Source of the DNA: Streptomyces sp. TRM49041
Lineage (GTDB): Bacteria > Actinomycetota > Actinomycetes > Streptomycetales > Streptomycetaceae
Reading direction: 5' to 3'
Length of the DNA: 64,000 nucleotides
Assembly: GCF_008271805.1 (NCBI RefSeq)
Contig: NZ_VSRY01000159.1
Span: forward strand, 1-64,000
The notes under the pieces were generated by a model. It saw nothing but the letters and a program-made list of their open reading frames with translations. It did not search any database and was not told the origin of the DNA. Position numbers and translations under genes: made by a program. Numbering within the stretch: position 1 is the stretch's first letter; every line of letters begins with the position of its first letter. This document shows positions 16,160 through 24,519 of this stretch, one piece after another.

Positions 16160-17904
16160 TGACCCGCCTCCTGCTCCTGCTGCTCGTCGTGCCCGGACTG
16201 CCCGGACTGCCCGAACTGCTCGAATCGCCCGGTCCGCTCAGGCTGTCCCGGCTGTCCCGGCTGTCCCGGCTGTCCCGAACCCTGTTCCCGGGCGGCCTCG
16301 TCGTGGACGGCGGCCGGTACGGTCGGCCGCTCCTCCTCCAGCAGCGCGCGGATCTCCGGGCTGCGCGCCGCGATCCGCTCCGCCACCTCGGCGAGCCGGG
16401 CGCGCATCGCGGTCATGTCGGCGTCCGAGAACAGCTCCGCCCCGCGCTCACCGATCAGCTCACGCGCCAGCAGCAGGAAGTCCACACCCGCCGCCTCGGC
16501 CGGGTCGCCCGAGCCGCCGATCCGCACCAGCTGCGGCAGGTGGTCCGCCACCTGCTCCAGGGTGTCCAGGACCCGCTGCTGGTAGCGGTACTCCAGGATC
16601 TCCGGGGCCTCGGCCGCGGTCATCGCGCGGATGTCCAGGGCCTGGGCCTCCAGCAGCGCCGCGTTGGCCTTCGCCTCCGACTCCGCCTGCACATACCGCT
16701 GACGGGCCAGGGCCTGTGCCCGGTTGGTCTCCCGCTCCACGGCGGTGTCCATCTGGGCCTGGTAGCTGGCGATGTCCGCCTGGATCGCCGACAGGGTCTC
16801 CTGACGGGTCGCCAGCTCCTTGGTGAGGTCGCCCTCGTCCTGCTCCTTGCGCAGCTGGAGCGCGTACTCGTGGGTGTACGCCTCCTTCGCGACGCGCACC
16901 ATCTCGGGCGCCGCCAGGTCCATCCGGTACGCCCGGTCCGACGGCTCGGCGTGCGTGATGTTGGCGTTGGTCAGCTCCACGGCGGGCTGGAACTGCTGGT
17001 TCAGCTGCTCCAGGAGACGGCCGGTGTCCTCGCCGACCATGTCGTAGATGCCGGCCGCCTCCTGCTCGTAGATCAGGCTGCGGATGGTCTCACTCACCGC
17101 GTTGCTCAGCTTCTCCTCGAAGCCGCGCACCGCGCCCAGCGTATAGACGAACTCGGTCGGGTCATTGATCCGGAACTGGATGAACAGGTCGATGGACGCC
17201 TTCACCCCGCCCTTCGTCGGTGCCTCGCGCACCGGGGCGTTGAACGGGTACTCGCGGGTGGTGTTGAGGATGTACGACACCCGCTTCCACGGGCTGAGCA
17301 GGATCACCCGCCCCGGCCCGACGACCTTCTCCAGCTTCCCGAACCGGGTGATCAGCGCCTGACAGCCGTCCGGGACCATCACCATGCCCTGCCGCGCCCA
17401 CACGAAGCACACGGCCAGCACCGAGATCACCCAGTAGTGGACGCCGAAGAGCGGATGCGTCAGCACCTCGCCCCCGACCGCCGCGACGACGGCGGAGCCG
17501 ACCACACCGATCACCAGCAGCAGCCCGACCGGCAGCATGCTGAGGAAGGACCGTCCCTTCGGCATCACCATCGGACAGATGGCATGCACCTGCTGCCCGC
17601 CGTCGCGCTCCTGCTCACTGCGGTTCAGCGCCTCGCCGGCGTCGTCGAGCGGCACGGTCTTCTGCGTCATGACGGTGGCGATACTGCCGCCCTGCTCACG
17701 CGCGGCCGGGAAGTCCGCGGGGTCCATGCCCTCGTCCTCCGGCTCCTGCTGCGCCGCGCCGGCGGCCGGGGGGACGACGGTCGCGCCGCCGACGCCCATG
17801 CCGCCTGCACGCCGCCGCACCTCCGCCTCGGCCACCGCCCGTGGATCGCCGCTGTCGGCCAGTGCCCGTGTGATCCTGCGTACGCTCTGGGTCCGCGACA
17901 CCAT
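16156..17904 (-). CDS. SPFH (stomatin/flotillin-like) membrane protein with long N-terminal extension
   Basis: 582 residues. A roughly 115-residue polar N-terminal part (RRITRALADSGDPRAVAEAE, then an acidic linker) comes before two membrane helices (about 120-170). An SPFH domain (MVPDGCQALITRFGKLEKVV, then IDLFIQFRINDPTEFVYTLG) is followed by a coiled-coil segment (about 385-470). The C-terminus has short repeats of GQP and ends in Gln/Glu-rich sequence; these come from a visible direct repeat in the DNA around 16236-16280. It differs clearly from its partner downstream, so the pair is not a recent duplication. The ATG is preceded by AGGGGG. Confidence 0.82.
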   Translation of the reverse strand: MVSRTQSVRRITRALADSGDPRAVAEAEVRRRAGGMGVGGATVVPPAAGAAQQEPEDEGMDPADFPAAREQGGSIATVMTQKTVPLDDAGEALNRSEQERDGGQQVHAICPMVMPKGRSFLSMLPVGLLLVIGVVGSAVVAAVGGEVLTHPLFGVHYWVISVLAVCFVWARQGMVMVPDGCQALITRFGKLEKVVGPGRVILLSPWKRVSYILNTTREYPFNAPVREAPTKGGVKASIDLFIQFRINDPTEFVYTLGAVRGFEEKLSNAVSETIRSLIYEQEAAGIYDMVGEDTGRLLEQLNQQFQPAVELTNANITHAEPSDRAYRMDLAAPEMVRVAKEAYTHEYALQLRKEQDEGDLTKELATRQETLSAIQADIASYQAQMDTAVERETNRAQALARQRYVQAESEAKANAALLEAQALDIRAMTAAEAPEILEYRYQQRVLDTLEQVADHLPQLVRIGGSGDPAEAAGVDFLLLARELIGERGAELFSDADMTAMRARLAEVAERIAARSPEIRALLEEERPTVPAAVHDEAAREQGSGQPGQPGQPGQPERTGRFEQFGQSGQSGHDEQQEQEAGQ

Positions 17905-17935
17905 TCCCCCTCAGTTGTGCTCGATCGTGCTGTTG

Positions 17936-18244
17936 TCACGTCGTGTCATGCGCGCCTGCCTCCTGGCGGCCTCCGCCACCGCGGTGCTGACCGGCCATCA
18001 GGACGATCGCGCCGACCGCGGTGCTCAACAGCCCAGGGGGCGGCGAACACGACACGCTGTTCGTGCTTGAGTGCCACCTCGTACTCGGATGAGCAGGCCG
18101 AGACAGCGGTACGAGCAGCGGCAGGGCCACTTTGCCGTTACCGAGCAGGGCCGGGCCCGGGGGCAGGGTGAGCGTCGAAGCGAGCGGCGGGACGGACCCG
18201 AGTCCCAGCGCGACGCCCGCGTGTACCTTGAAGCTCGGCTTCAC
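17936..18244 (-). CDS. Doubtful small membrane protein, possibly frameshifted
   Basis: 102 residues from a GTG with a GGAG about eight bases upstream, ending 31 bases before the SPFH operon. The first 48 residues have good codon use and a hydrophobic helix. The middle third has poor codon use in this frame, but another frame reads well there (SEYEVALKHEQRVVFAAPW). Codon use returns to this frame for a hydrophobic LLSTAVGAIVLMAG segment. That pattern suggests two compensating frameshifts (decay or sequencing errors) in what was a two-helix membrane protein. It could also be non-coding. Confidence 0.35.
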   Translation of the reverse strand: MKPSFKVHAGVALGLGSVPPLASTLTLPPGPALLGNGKVALPLLVPLSRPAHPSTRWHSSTNSVSCSPPPGLLSTAVGAIVLMAGQHRGGGGRQEAGAHDTT

Positions 18245-18389
18245 CTCACCCGTCTCCTCACCGCCTGCTCGGGCGGACCGAGGGTCTCACGTGGGTGGGG
18301 GCGCGCACACTGCCGGATTACGGCAGGATTCGGCGCGCCACACCGCGTGATCCCGAACCGCCCGCACGCGCAGGAGACCGCCCGGACGG

Positions 18390-19250
18390 TCAGGAGTAGA
18401 GGTAGAAGCCCGAGCCGGTCTTGCGGCCCAGGCGGCCCGCGTCGACCATGCGCTGGAGCAGCGGGGGAGCCGCGTACAGGGGCTCCTTGTACTCCGCGTA
18501 CATCGAGTCGGCGACCGAGGCGACGGTGTCGAGGCCGATCAGGTCGGACAGCTTCAGGGGGCCCATCGGGTGGGCGCAGCCCAGCTCCATGCCGTTGTCG
18601 ATGTCCTCGCGGCTGGCGATGCCCGACTCGAACATCCGGATCGCCGACAGCAGGTACGGGATCAGCAGGGCGTTCACCACGAAGCCGGACCGGTCCTGGG
18701 CACGGATGGCGTGCTTGCCCAGCACCTTCTCGACCACGGCCTGGGCGCGGCTGATCGTGCCCTCGGAGGTGGTCAGCGCCGGGATCAGCTCGACCAGCTG
18801 CTGCACCGGCGCGGGGTTGAAGAAGTGGATGCCGATGACCTGGTCGGGGCGGGACGTCGCGACGGCAAGCTTCACCAGCGGGATGGACGACGTGTTCGAC
18901 GCCAGGATGGCGTCCTGCCGGGTCACCACCTGGTCGAGGACCTGGAAGATCTCGGTCTTGACCTGCTCGTTCTCGACGACCGCCTCGATGACGAGGTCGC
19001 GGTCGGCGAACTCCCCGAGGTCCGTGGTGAAGCTCAGCCGGGCCAGCGTCGCGTCCCGCTCGTCGTCGCTGATCTTGCCGCGCTGCGCGGCCTTGTCGAG
19101 CGAGTTGTACAGCCGGGTACGGCCGATCTCCAGCGCCTCGCCCGTGGTCTCCGCCACCTTGACCTCGAGGCCGCTGCGGGCACACACCTCCGCGATGCCT
19201 GCGCCCATCTGACCGCAGCCCACCACTCCGACGCGTGCAATGTCGGCCAT
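18390..19250 (-). CDS. 3-hydroxybutyryl-CoA / 3-hydroxyacyl-CoA dehydrogenase
   Basis: 286 residues, the normal size for single-function enzymes. The N-terminal Rossmann fold has GVVGCGQMGAGIAEV (about residues 7-21) for NAD(P) and the dehydrogenase signature around ASNTSSIPLVKLA and GIHFFNPAPV. The C-terminal helical domain carries DRSGFVVNALLIPYL. It oxidises or reduces the 3-hydroxy group of short acyl-CoA thioesters, in beta-oxidation or butyryl-CoA supply. ATG 19250 is chosen: a GAGG lies 11 bases upstream, while the in-frame GTG 12 bases earlier overlaps that GAGG. The frame stays open further upstream without family similarity. Confidence 0.92.
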   Translation of the reverse strand: MADIARVGVVGCGQMGAGIAEVCARSGLEVKVAETTGEALEIGRTRLYNSLDKAAQRGKISDDERDATLARLSFTTDLGEFADRDLVIEAVVENEQVKTEIFQVLDQVVTRQDAILASNTSSIPLVKLAVATSRPDQVIGIHFFNPAPVQQLVELIPALTTSEGTISRAQAVVEKVLGKHAIRAQDRSGFVVNALLIPYLLSAIRMFESGIASREDIDNGMELGCAHPMGPLKLSDLIGLDTVASVADSMYAEYKEPLYAAPPLLQRMVDAGRLGRKTGSGFYLYS

Positions 19251-19457
19251 TGAGTCCGTCACCTCGTGCCTTTCGCTGATCTTCGGGTGGCGGGCCGCCG
19301 TATGGTTCCGGCACACCCGCCTCGACGCCACGACGTTACTCCGTTCGCACGGATCGATTACCGGCCGGGCCGGGCATGCTTGAAGGCGGCCGGGCGCGAC
19401 GGTACGGAGCGCGACCGGACGAACACGGCGACCGACAAGGAACGACTGGGGCAGCAC

Positions 19458-20753
19458 ATGAGGCACAAGGGCAGCGGCGGCGGGATCGGGCGGCGCGGGC
19501 TGGTCGCGAGCGCGGCCGGACTGGTGGCGTCCCTGCTGGTGACCGGGGACGCGACGGGCCTCACCGGGGCGGCCACGAAGAAGGACCGGAGCCCCGGGGA
19601 CGGCAAGCCACGGGGCGGCCGGCGCGCGGAGGACTTCCGAGGCATGTGGCTGGCGACGGTCACCAACCGCGACTGGCCCTCCCGCCCCGGCCTGCCGCCC
19701 GCCGACCAGCGCGCGGAGCTCATCGCCCTCCTCGACCGCGCCGTCGAGCGCCGGCTGAACGTGGTCATGCTCCAGGTGCGCCCCTCCGCCGACGCCCTCT
19801 GGCCGTCGCCGTACGAGCCCTGGGCGCAGTGCCTGACCGGCGTCCAGGGCAAGGACCCCGGCTGGGACCCGCTGGGCACCGCCGTCGAAGAGGCCCACCG
19901 GCGCGGCCTGGAGCTGCACGCCTGGTTCAACCCGTACCGCGTCGCCATGCACGACGACCCCTCGCGACTGGCCGAGCGGCATCCGGCGCGCCGCAACCCC
20001 GACTGGGTCGTGCCGTACGGCGGGAAGCTCTACTACAACCCCGGCGTGCCCCAGGTCCGCCGGTTCGTCCAGGACGCCATGCTGGACGCCGTCCGCCGGT
20101 ACGACATCGACGCCGTCCACTTCGACGACTACTTCTACCCGTATCCGCTGGCAGGGCAGGTCTTCGACGACGACGACGCCTTCGCCGCGCACGGCGCCGG
20201 CTTCCCGGACCGGGCGGCCTGGCGGCGCGACAACATCGACCGGCTGGTCCGGGAGACGTCGGAGCGGATCAAGGACATGAAGCCGAAGGTGAGGTTCGGC
20301 ATCAGCCCCTTCGGCATCTGGCGCAACTCCACCAGCGACCCGCTCGGCTCCGACACCGGCGGCCTGCAGACCTACGACGACCTGCACGCCGACACCCGTA
20401 AGTGGATCAAGGAGCGCTGGATCGACTACGTCGTCCCCCAGCTCTACTGGCACATCGGCTTCGGCGCCGCGGACTACACGACCCTGGTGCCCTGGTGGTG
20501 CGACGTCGTCCGGGGCACGGGCGTCCACCTGTACGTGGGGGAGGCCCTGTACCGCGCGGGAGACCCCACAGCGCCCGCCCCGTGGCAGGACGCGGCCGAA
20601 CTCTCCCGGCACCTCACCTTCGCCCGCGCCCACGACCAGGTGCTCGGGCACGCCTTCTTCGGCGCCCGTGACGTGGTGACGGACCGGATCGGGGCGATGG
20701 CCAGGGTCGTGGCCGACCACTATCCGACGCCGGTCCGTCCGCCGAGGACGTGA
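19458..20753 (+). CDS. Secreted GHL10-type glycoside hydrolase-like protein
   Basis: 431 residues. The N-terminus has a twin-arginine-like signal (GRRGLVASAAGLVASLL), so Tat export is likely. The body matches the glycosyl-hydrolase-like 10 family (YngK/DUF187): RGMWLATVTNRDW, LNVVMLQVRPSADALWPS, LHAWFNPYR, DIDAVHFDDYFYPYP, RFGISPFGIWRN and DYVVPQLYWHIG. The acidic residues in HFDDYF are probable catalytic or substrate-binding positions. These are TIM-barrel proteins thought to act on cell-wall or surface glycans. The ATG at 19458 is the start that gives the signal peptide at the very N-terminus. Confidence 0.85.
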   Translation: MRHKGSGGGIGRRGLVASAAGLVASLLVTGDATGLTGAATKKDRSPGDGKPRGGRRAEDFRGMWLATVTNRDWPSRPGLPPADQRAELIALLDRAVERRLNVVMLQVRPSADALWPSPYEPWAQCLTGVQGKDPGWDPLGTAVEEAHRRGLELHAWFNPYRVAMHDDPSRLAERHPARRNPDWVVPYGGKLYYNPGVPQVRRFVQDAMLDAVRRYDIDAVHFDDYFYPYPLAGQVFDDDDAFAAHGAGFPDRAAWRRDNIDRLVRETSERIKDMKPKVRFGISPFGIWRNSTSDPLGSDTGGLQTYDDLHADTRKWIKERWIDYVVPQLYWHIGFGAADYTTLVPWWCDVVRGTGVHLYVGEALYRAGDPTAPAPWQDAAELSRHLTFARAHDQVLGHAFFGARDVVTDRIGAMARVVADHYPTPVRPPRT

Positions 20754-20768
20754 GACGTTCCGGAGAAG

Positions 20769-20975
20769 TCAGGGCTGCGCCTTGAACTGCCCCTTGTGCC
20801 GCACGACGGCGTCCGGGCCCGGAGACATGACGGCCTCGTGCCCGTCGTCGTCGAAGCGGACGCGGTACGGGGGATGGCCCTGCTCTCCCAGGACCTCGAG
20901 AATCTCGGCCGTACGGTCGTGCTGACCGACCACCCGGCCGTGCACCAGCAGCTTGTCGCCCACGGTTGCTTCCAT
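20769..20975 (-). CDS. DUF1918 domain-containing protein
   Basis: 68 residues, one small beta-barrel-like domain: MEATVGDKLLVHGRVVGQ, then PPYRVRFDDDGHEAVMSPG, ending HKGQFKAQP. The family is widespread in actinobacteria and has an SH3-like fold; function unknown. A good GGAGG precedes the ATG. It is monocistronic, between a converging glycosidase gene and a same-strand DUF6461-type gene. Confidence 0.88.
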   Translation of the reverse strand: MEATVGDKLLVHGRVVGQHDRTAEILEVLGEQGHPPYRVRFDDDGHEAVMSPGPDAVVRHKGQFKAQP

Positions 20976-21064
20976 CGGGAGTGACCTCCTCGCGGCGGAT
21001 TTCCGTATTTGGGAGTCTACGTCCGCAGCTGTGGTCCGCGTCACTCGAGAGCCTCCGACGGGGG

Positions 21065-21670
21065 TCATACAGCCGGCGCCGACCCGCACAGGAACTCCGC
21101 CGCGTCGAGCAGCTCCGGCGTGAGCCGCACCCCCGTGAGCCGCTCGGCGAGGGCGAACGCCGCCTCCGTCGTGGCCCCGATGTCCGCGCCCTCCTCCCGC
21201 AGGTCGAAGCCGACCTCCCGCATCAGCGCCACCGCCCCGTCCGGGTCGGCGCCGTCCCGCGCGTACGGGAACAGCGGCTCGAAGTGCAGCCGCAGCCCGC
21301 CGTCCACGTACCGGCTGAAGTGGTCCACCGCGTTCACGTTCCGGAAGTGGGTCACCAGCTCCGTGCCCCGCGACAGCGCCGCGGCCGTCTCGTCCAGGCT
21401 GCCCAGATAGCCGTTCGGCTCGACCACCAGGCTCCAGCCGTCCACGGCGCAGACAGCCACGAAATGCCGGTCGCCGCCGGACTCCTTCCATGCGTCGTGC
21501 GTGGCCTCCACCAGCCCGGATATCCCGGTCACCCGGGCCTCCTCGCGCGCTCGCAGCCGGCCCAGCACCTCCGCGGGCGGCAGCGCGTGCACCAGCGTGA
21601 CGCAGTACGCCTCGATCAGTTCCGGGCAGTGGTCGTCGAGCCAGCGGTAGTCGGCAGCAGTCGCGTTCAT
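21065..21670 (-). CDS. DUF6461-like protein
   Basis: 201 residues, soluble, acidic. The start ATADYRWLDDHCPELIEAYC, the VDGWSLVVEPNGYLGS strand and a C-terminal AAFALAERLTGVRLTPELL helix match a family of Streptomyces proteins of unknown function grouped as DUF6461. No catalytic motif can be pointed to. It stands alone, on the strand opposite the downstream GNAT remnant and methyltransferase. Confidence 0.75.
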   Translation of the reverse strand: MNATAADYRWLDDHCPELIEAYCVTLVHALPPAEVLGRLRAREEARVTGISGLVEATHDAWKESGGDRHFVAVCAVDGWSLVVEPNGYLGSLDETAAALSRGTELVTHFRNVNAVDHFSRYVDGGLRLHFEPLFPYARDGADPDGAVALMREVGFDLREEGADIGATTEAAFALAERLTGVRLTPELLDAAEFLCGSAPAV

Positions 21671-21727
21671 GCCTCGATCGTGGCACCCACCACCGACAGT
21701 GGGCCCTGGCACTGCGAACGTTCGACC

Positions 21728-21868
21728 ATGAGGGAGGCGATCGCTTTCGGCCCGTACGAGATCTCGACCGACCCTGCCCGACTCGGCCGCTCCCGCGTTC
21801 ACCAATGGCAGGAGGACCCGGAGCGCCGGACGGCCCCGGCCCCCGGCCCCGGCCCCGGCCCGCGGTGA
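21728..21868 (+). pseudogene. Remnant of a GNAT acetyltransferase gene (N-terminus only)
   Basis: From ATG 21728 the frame reads 46 residues, starting MREAIAFGPYEISTDPARLG then RSRVHQWQ. The motif FGPYEISTDPARLD...HxWL is the usual opening of a family of GNAT acetyltransferases. After about 27 residues the similarity stops and the sequence turns into Pro/Gly repeats from a CCCCGG-type simple repeat (21830-21864), then TGA. The acetyl-CoA binding part is missing, so this is a truncated remnant. Confidence 0.5.
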
Positions 21869-21898
21869 ACGGCGTACGGGCGGAGCCCGCGCACCGGA

Positions 21899-21904
21899 TA
21901 GCCT
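21899..21904 (+). promoter_or_regulatory. -10 box TAGCCT before the RsmC/RlmG-like gene
   Basis: TAGCCT ends nine bases before ATG 21914 and no Shine-Dalgarno sequence lies between, so the mRNA probably has almost no leader. Confidence 0.35.
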
Positions 21905-21913
21905 GAACCCACG

Positions 21914-23077
21914 ATGAACCGTTTGACCACGTCATGGGGCGAGTACGCGCTCACCCGCTTCCCCGAGCACCCTCGCGACCGGCTGCGCGCCTGGGACGCC
22001 GCTGACGAGTACCTGCTGCGGCAGTCGGCGGAGCCGGACTCCCCGGCCCTCTCGGGCACCGTGGCCGTGGTCGGCGACCGCTGGGGCGCGCTGGTCACCG
22101 CCCTCGCCGGCCGGCCGGGGCCCGACGCGCTGATCCAGATCACCGACTCGCACCTGGCCCGCGAGGCGACCCGGGCCAACCTGGCCAGGGCGGGGCTCGA
22201 CGGCGACCCCGCCGTCCGCCTCCTCACCACCCGGGACACCCCGCCCGACCGCGTCGACGTACTCCTCGTCCGCGTCCCGAAGAGCCTCGCGCTGCTGGAG
22301 GACCAGCTGCACCGCCTCACGCCCGCCGTACACGCGGGCACGGTCGTCATCGGCACGGGCATGGTCAAGGAGATCCACACCTCCACGCTCAAGGTCTTCG
22401 AGCGCCTTGTCGGCCCCACGCGCACCTCGCTCGCGGTGAAGAAGGCCCGGCTCGTGTTCTGCACCCCCGACCCGGCCCTGCCGCGCACCCGGAACCCGTG
22501 GCCGCACCGGTACACGCTGCCGGACGACGCCGCGACGGTCGCCGGACTGACGGTCGTCAACCACGCGGGCGTCTTCTGCGCGGACCGCCTGGACATCGGC
22601 ACGCGCCTCTTTCTCCAGCACCTGCCCCACGGCCTCGGCGGCTCCCGCGTCGTCGACCTGGGCTGCGGGAACGGTGTGGTGGGCCTCGCCGTCGCGGTCG
22701 CCGAACCCGACGCCGAAGTGATCTTCACCGACGAGTCGTACCAGGCGGTCGCCTCGGCGGAGGAGACCTTCCGGGCCTCCGCCCCGCCCGCCGCGAAGGC
22801 CCGGTTCGTGGTCGGCGACGGCACGGCGGAGATCCCGGACGGCTCGGTCGACGTGGTCCTGAACAACCCGCCGTTCCACAGCCACCAGGCCCTGACCGAC
22901 GCCACCGCCCGCCGCATGTTCACCGGGGCGCGGCGCGTCCTGCGGCCCGGCGGCGAGCTGCGGGTCGTCGGCAACCGCCACCTCGGCTACCACGTGACCC
23001 TCAAGCGCCTCTTCGGTAACTGCGAGGTGGTCGCGAGCGACCCGAAGTTCGTGGTGCTGCGGGCGGTGAAGCACTGA
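21914..23077 (+). CDS. RsmC/RlmG-type rRNA guanine-N2 methyltransferase
   Basis: 387 residues with two Rossmann-like halves, as in RsmC and RlmG. The N-terminal half (to about residue 200) is a degenerate methyltransferase fold that binds RNA. The C-terminal half carries the SAM site VVDLGCGNGVVGLAVA and the catalytic NPPF motif in VVLNNPPFHSHQALTD. Such enzymes methylate the exocyclic N2 of a guanine in 16S (G1207) or 23S (G1835) rRNA; which one applies here is not decided by sequence inspection. The ATG is close behind a -10 box. Confidence 0.88.
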   Translation: MNRLTTSWGEYALTRFPEHPRDRLRAWDAADEYLLRQSAEPDSPALSGTVAVVGDRWGALVTALAGRPGPDALIQITDSHLAREATRANLARAGLDGDPAVRLLTTRDTPPDRVDVLLVRVPKSLALLEDQLHRLTPAVHAGTVVIGTGMVKEIHTSTLKVFERLVGPTRTSLAVKKARLVFCTPDPALPRTRNPWPHRYTLPDDAATVAGLTVVNHAGVFCADRLDIGTRLFLQHLPHGLGGSRVVDLGCGNGVVGLAVAVAEPDAEVIFTDESYQAVASAEETFRASAPPAAKARFVVGDGTAEIPDGSVDVVLNNPPFHSHQALTDATARRMFTGARRVLRPGGELRVVGNRHLGYHVTLKRLFGNCEVVASDPKFVVLRAVKH

Positions 23078-23148
23078 CCACCCCGCTCCCGCCGGCCTGC
23101 CGGGAGTGACCCCGGGTGCCGCGGCCGTTCAGCCTCCGGCGGTGGCCG

Positions 23149-23646
23149 TCACCGCTCGGGCAGCCGGTTCCCGCACCGCGCGCAGAACCGAACGTCGACG
23201 CCCTCGGGCGCCGGCCGGCCGCACGCCGGGCACACCCGGTCCAGCAGACCGGCGGGCTCATCGCCCGCCCGCTCCGAACCCGGGGCGGAACGGATGGTCA
23301 TGCCGGGACGCCGGCGGTGCACCGTGAGGTAGTCGAGCCCGTGCGGCCCCGCCGACAGCCCACGCCGCGACCCGCGCGGCAGCCACACCACGCACCCGCC
23401 CGCCAGCGGCTGCCGCCCGTCCTCCGCCGCCAGCTCGCCGTTGCCGTTCACCACGTACACGAGCACATCGAGATCCGGCTCCACATGCGCCGCCACCTCC
23501 GCGCCGGGCGCCAGCCGCACCACGTTCGCGTCGAGCTGGCGGTCCTCCGGCGCGAGCCGCCACAGCGCGCCGCCCCGCTCGGCCGGCATCGCACGGACGA
23601 GATCGGCCATCCGGGCGAGCACGCTCGGTGCGGGGGACGCTGCCAC
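23149..23646 (-). CDS. Cupin protein with C-terminal zinc ribbon
   Basis: 165 residues. A single cupin barrel (LDANVVRLAPGAEVAAHVEP, then DVLVYVVNGNGELAAE and GGCVVWLPRGSRRGLSA) is followed by a linker and a zinc-ribbon CPACGRPAPEG...FCARCG near the C-terminus. Only one metal-type His (in AAHVEP) is obvious in the barrel, so enzymatic activity is uncertain; a small-molecule or metal-sensing role is as likely. The GTG start has a clean GGAGG nine bases upstream. Confidence 0.8.
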   Translation of the reverse strand: MAASPAPSVLARMADLVRAMPAERGGALWRLAPEDRQLDANVVRLAPGAEVAAHVEPDLDVLVYVVNGNGELAAEDGRQPLAGGCVVWLPRGSRRGLSAGPHGLDYLTVHRRRPGMTIRSAPGSERAGDEPAGLLDRVCPACGRPAPEGVDVRFCARCGNRLPER

Positions 23647-23811
23647 GTTTTCCTCCTGCGGACGGAGATCTGGGGGTAGGAGCCCCCGGATCCTAACGGC
23701 TCAGTCGGACGACGGGCCCTCCGCGCGGCCGTGCCGGGCCGCCGGACGACCCGCTGCCGAAGAACCCACCCGGATGCCTCAGCGTGGCGGGCCCGAGCGC
23801 GCCGACAGGGC

Positions 23812-24384
23812 TCACGGCCTCCCCGCCACCAGCCCGCCCAGCGCCTTCTCCAACCGTTCCCGCCTGGCCTCCGGAGTGAGCGCCTGGAGCAGGGGCAGGA
23901 TCACCAGGTACCGGGCGGTCCTGTCGAGCGCCTCGAACGCCTTCCTGGCCTCCGGGTCCGCGTCGAGCGCCGCCGCGAGGTCGGGCGGTACGGTCGCGGT
24001 CCTCTGCGACGCGTACGCGGCGGCCCACCGCCCGTCCTCCTGCGCCTTGCGCACCTCGGCGAGACCGGGCTCCCGCATCCGCCCGGCGGCGGTCAGCGCG
24101 GCGACCTTGTCGACGTTCACCCGCGACCAGAGACTCCGGGGCCGGCGCGGGACGTACTTCTGGAGGTAGTACCGCTCGTCGTGGGACCGCCGCTGCCCGG
24201 AGATCCAGCCGTAGCAGAGCCCGATGTCGACGAGCTCGTCGTCGGAGACCGTCGGAATACCCGTCTTCTTCCTGGCCACCCTGATCCATACACCCTCGTG
24301 GCGCGTGTGGTGCTCGGCCAGCCAGCTCTCGAACGCCACGGCGTCCGGAAAGGTGATGACCTCCACCCCGTCGAGCTCGTCCAT
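23812..24384 (-). CDS. YdeI/OmpD-associated family protein
   Basis: 190 residues. ITFPDAVAFESWLAEHH, then GVWIRVARKK, ELVDIGLCYGWISGQRR and the basic RRPRSLWSRVNVDKV are hallmarks of the YdeI family (DUF1801/OmdA-type). A C-terminal OmdA-like helical segment is present (LDADPEARKAFEAL, then LEKALGGL). Homologues have been linked to stress or antimicrobial-peptide resistance, but biochemistry is unknown. Divergently placed from the AraC-like gene with a gap of about 135 bases. Confidence 0.85.
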   Translation of the reverse strand: MDELDGVEVITFPDAVAFESWLAEHHTRHEGVWIRVARKKTGIPTVSDDELVDIGLCYGWISGQRRSHDERYYLQKYVPRRPRSLWSRVNVDKVAALTAAGRMREPGLAEVRKAQEDGRWAAAYASQRTATVPPDLAAALDADPEARKAFEALDRTARYLVILPLLQALTPEARRERLEKALGGLVAGRP

Positions 24385-24519
24385 GGGGCTCAGGCTATCC
24401 CCCGCGAGATCCCGATCGTGTTCGACGCGGCAGCCCGCGCGGTCCCCCGGCAGTAACGACGGGCTCGGGTGGTGGCCGTCACCGAGTGCCGCGCGATGTG
24501 CCCTGCGATGTGCCGTGCG

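Noticed and set aside
19251..20720. N-terminal extension of the 3-hydroxyacyl-CoA dehydrogenase frame (776 residues in total)
   Set aside because: The extension is antisense to the intact glycosidase gene and has shadow composition; the dehydrogenase begins at 19250.
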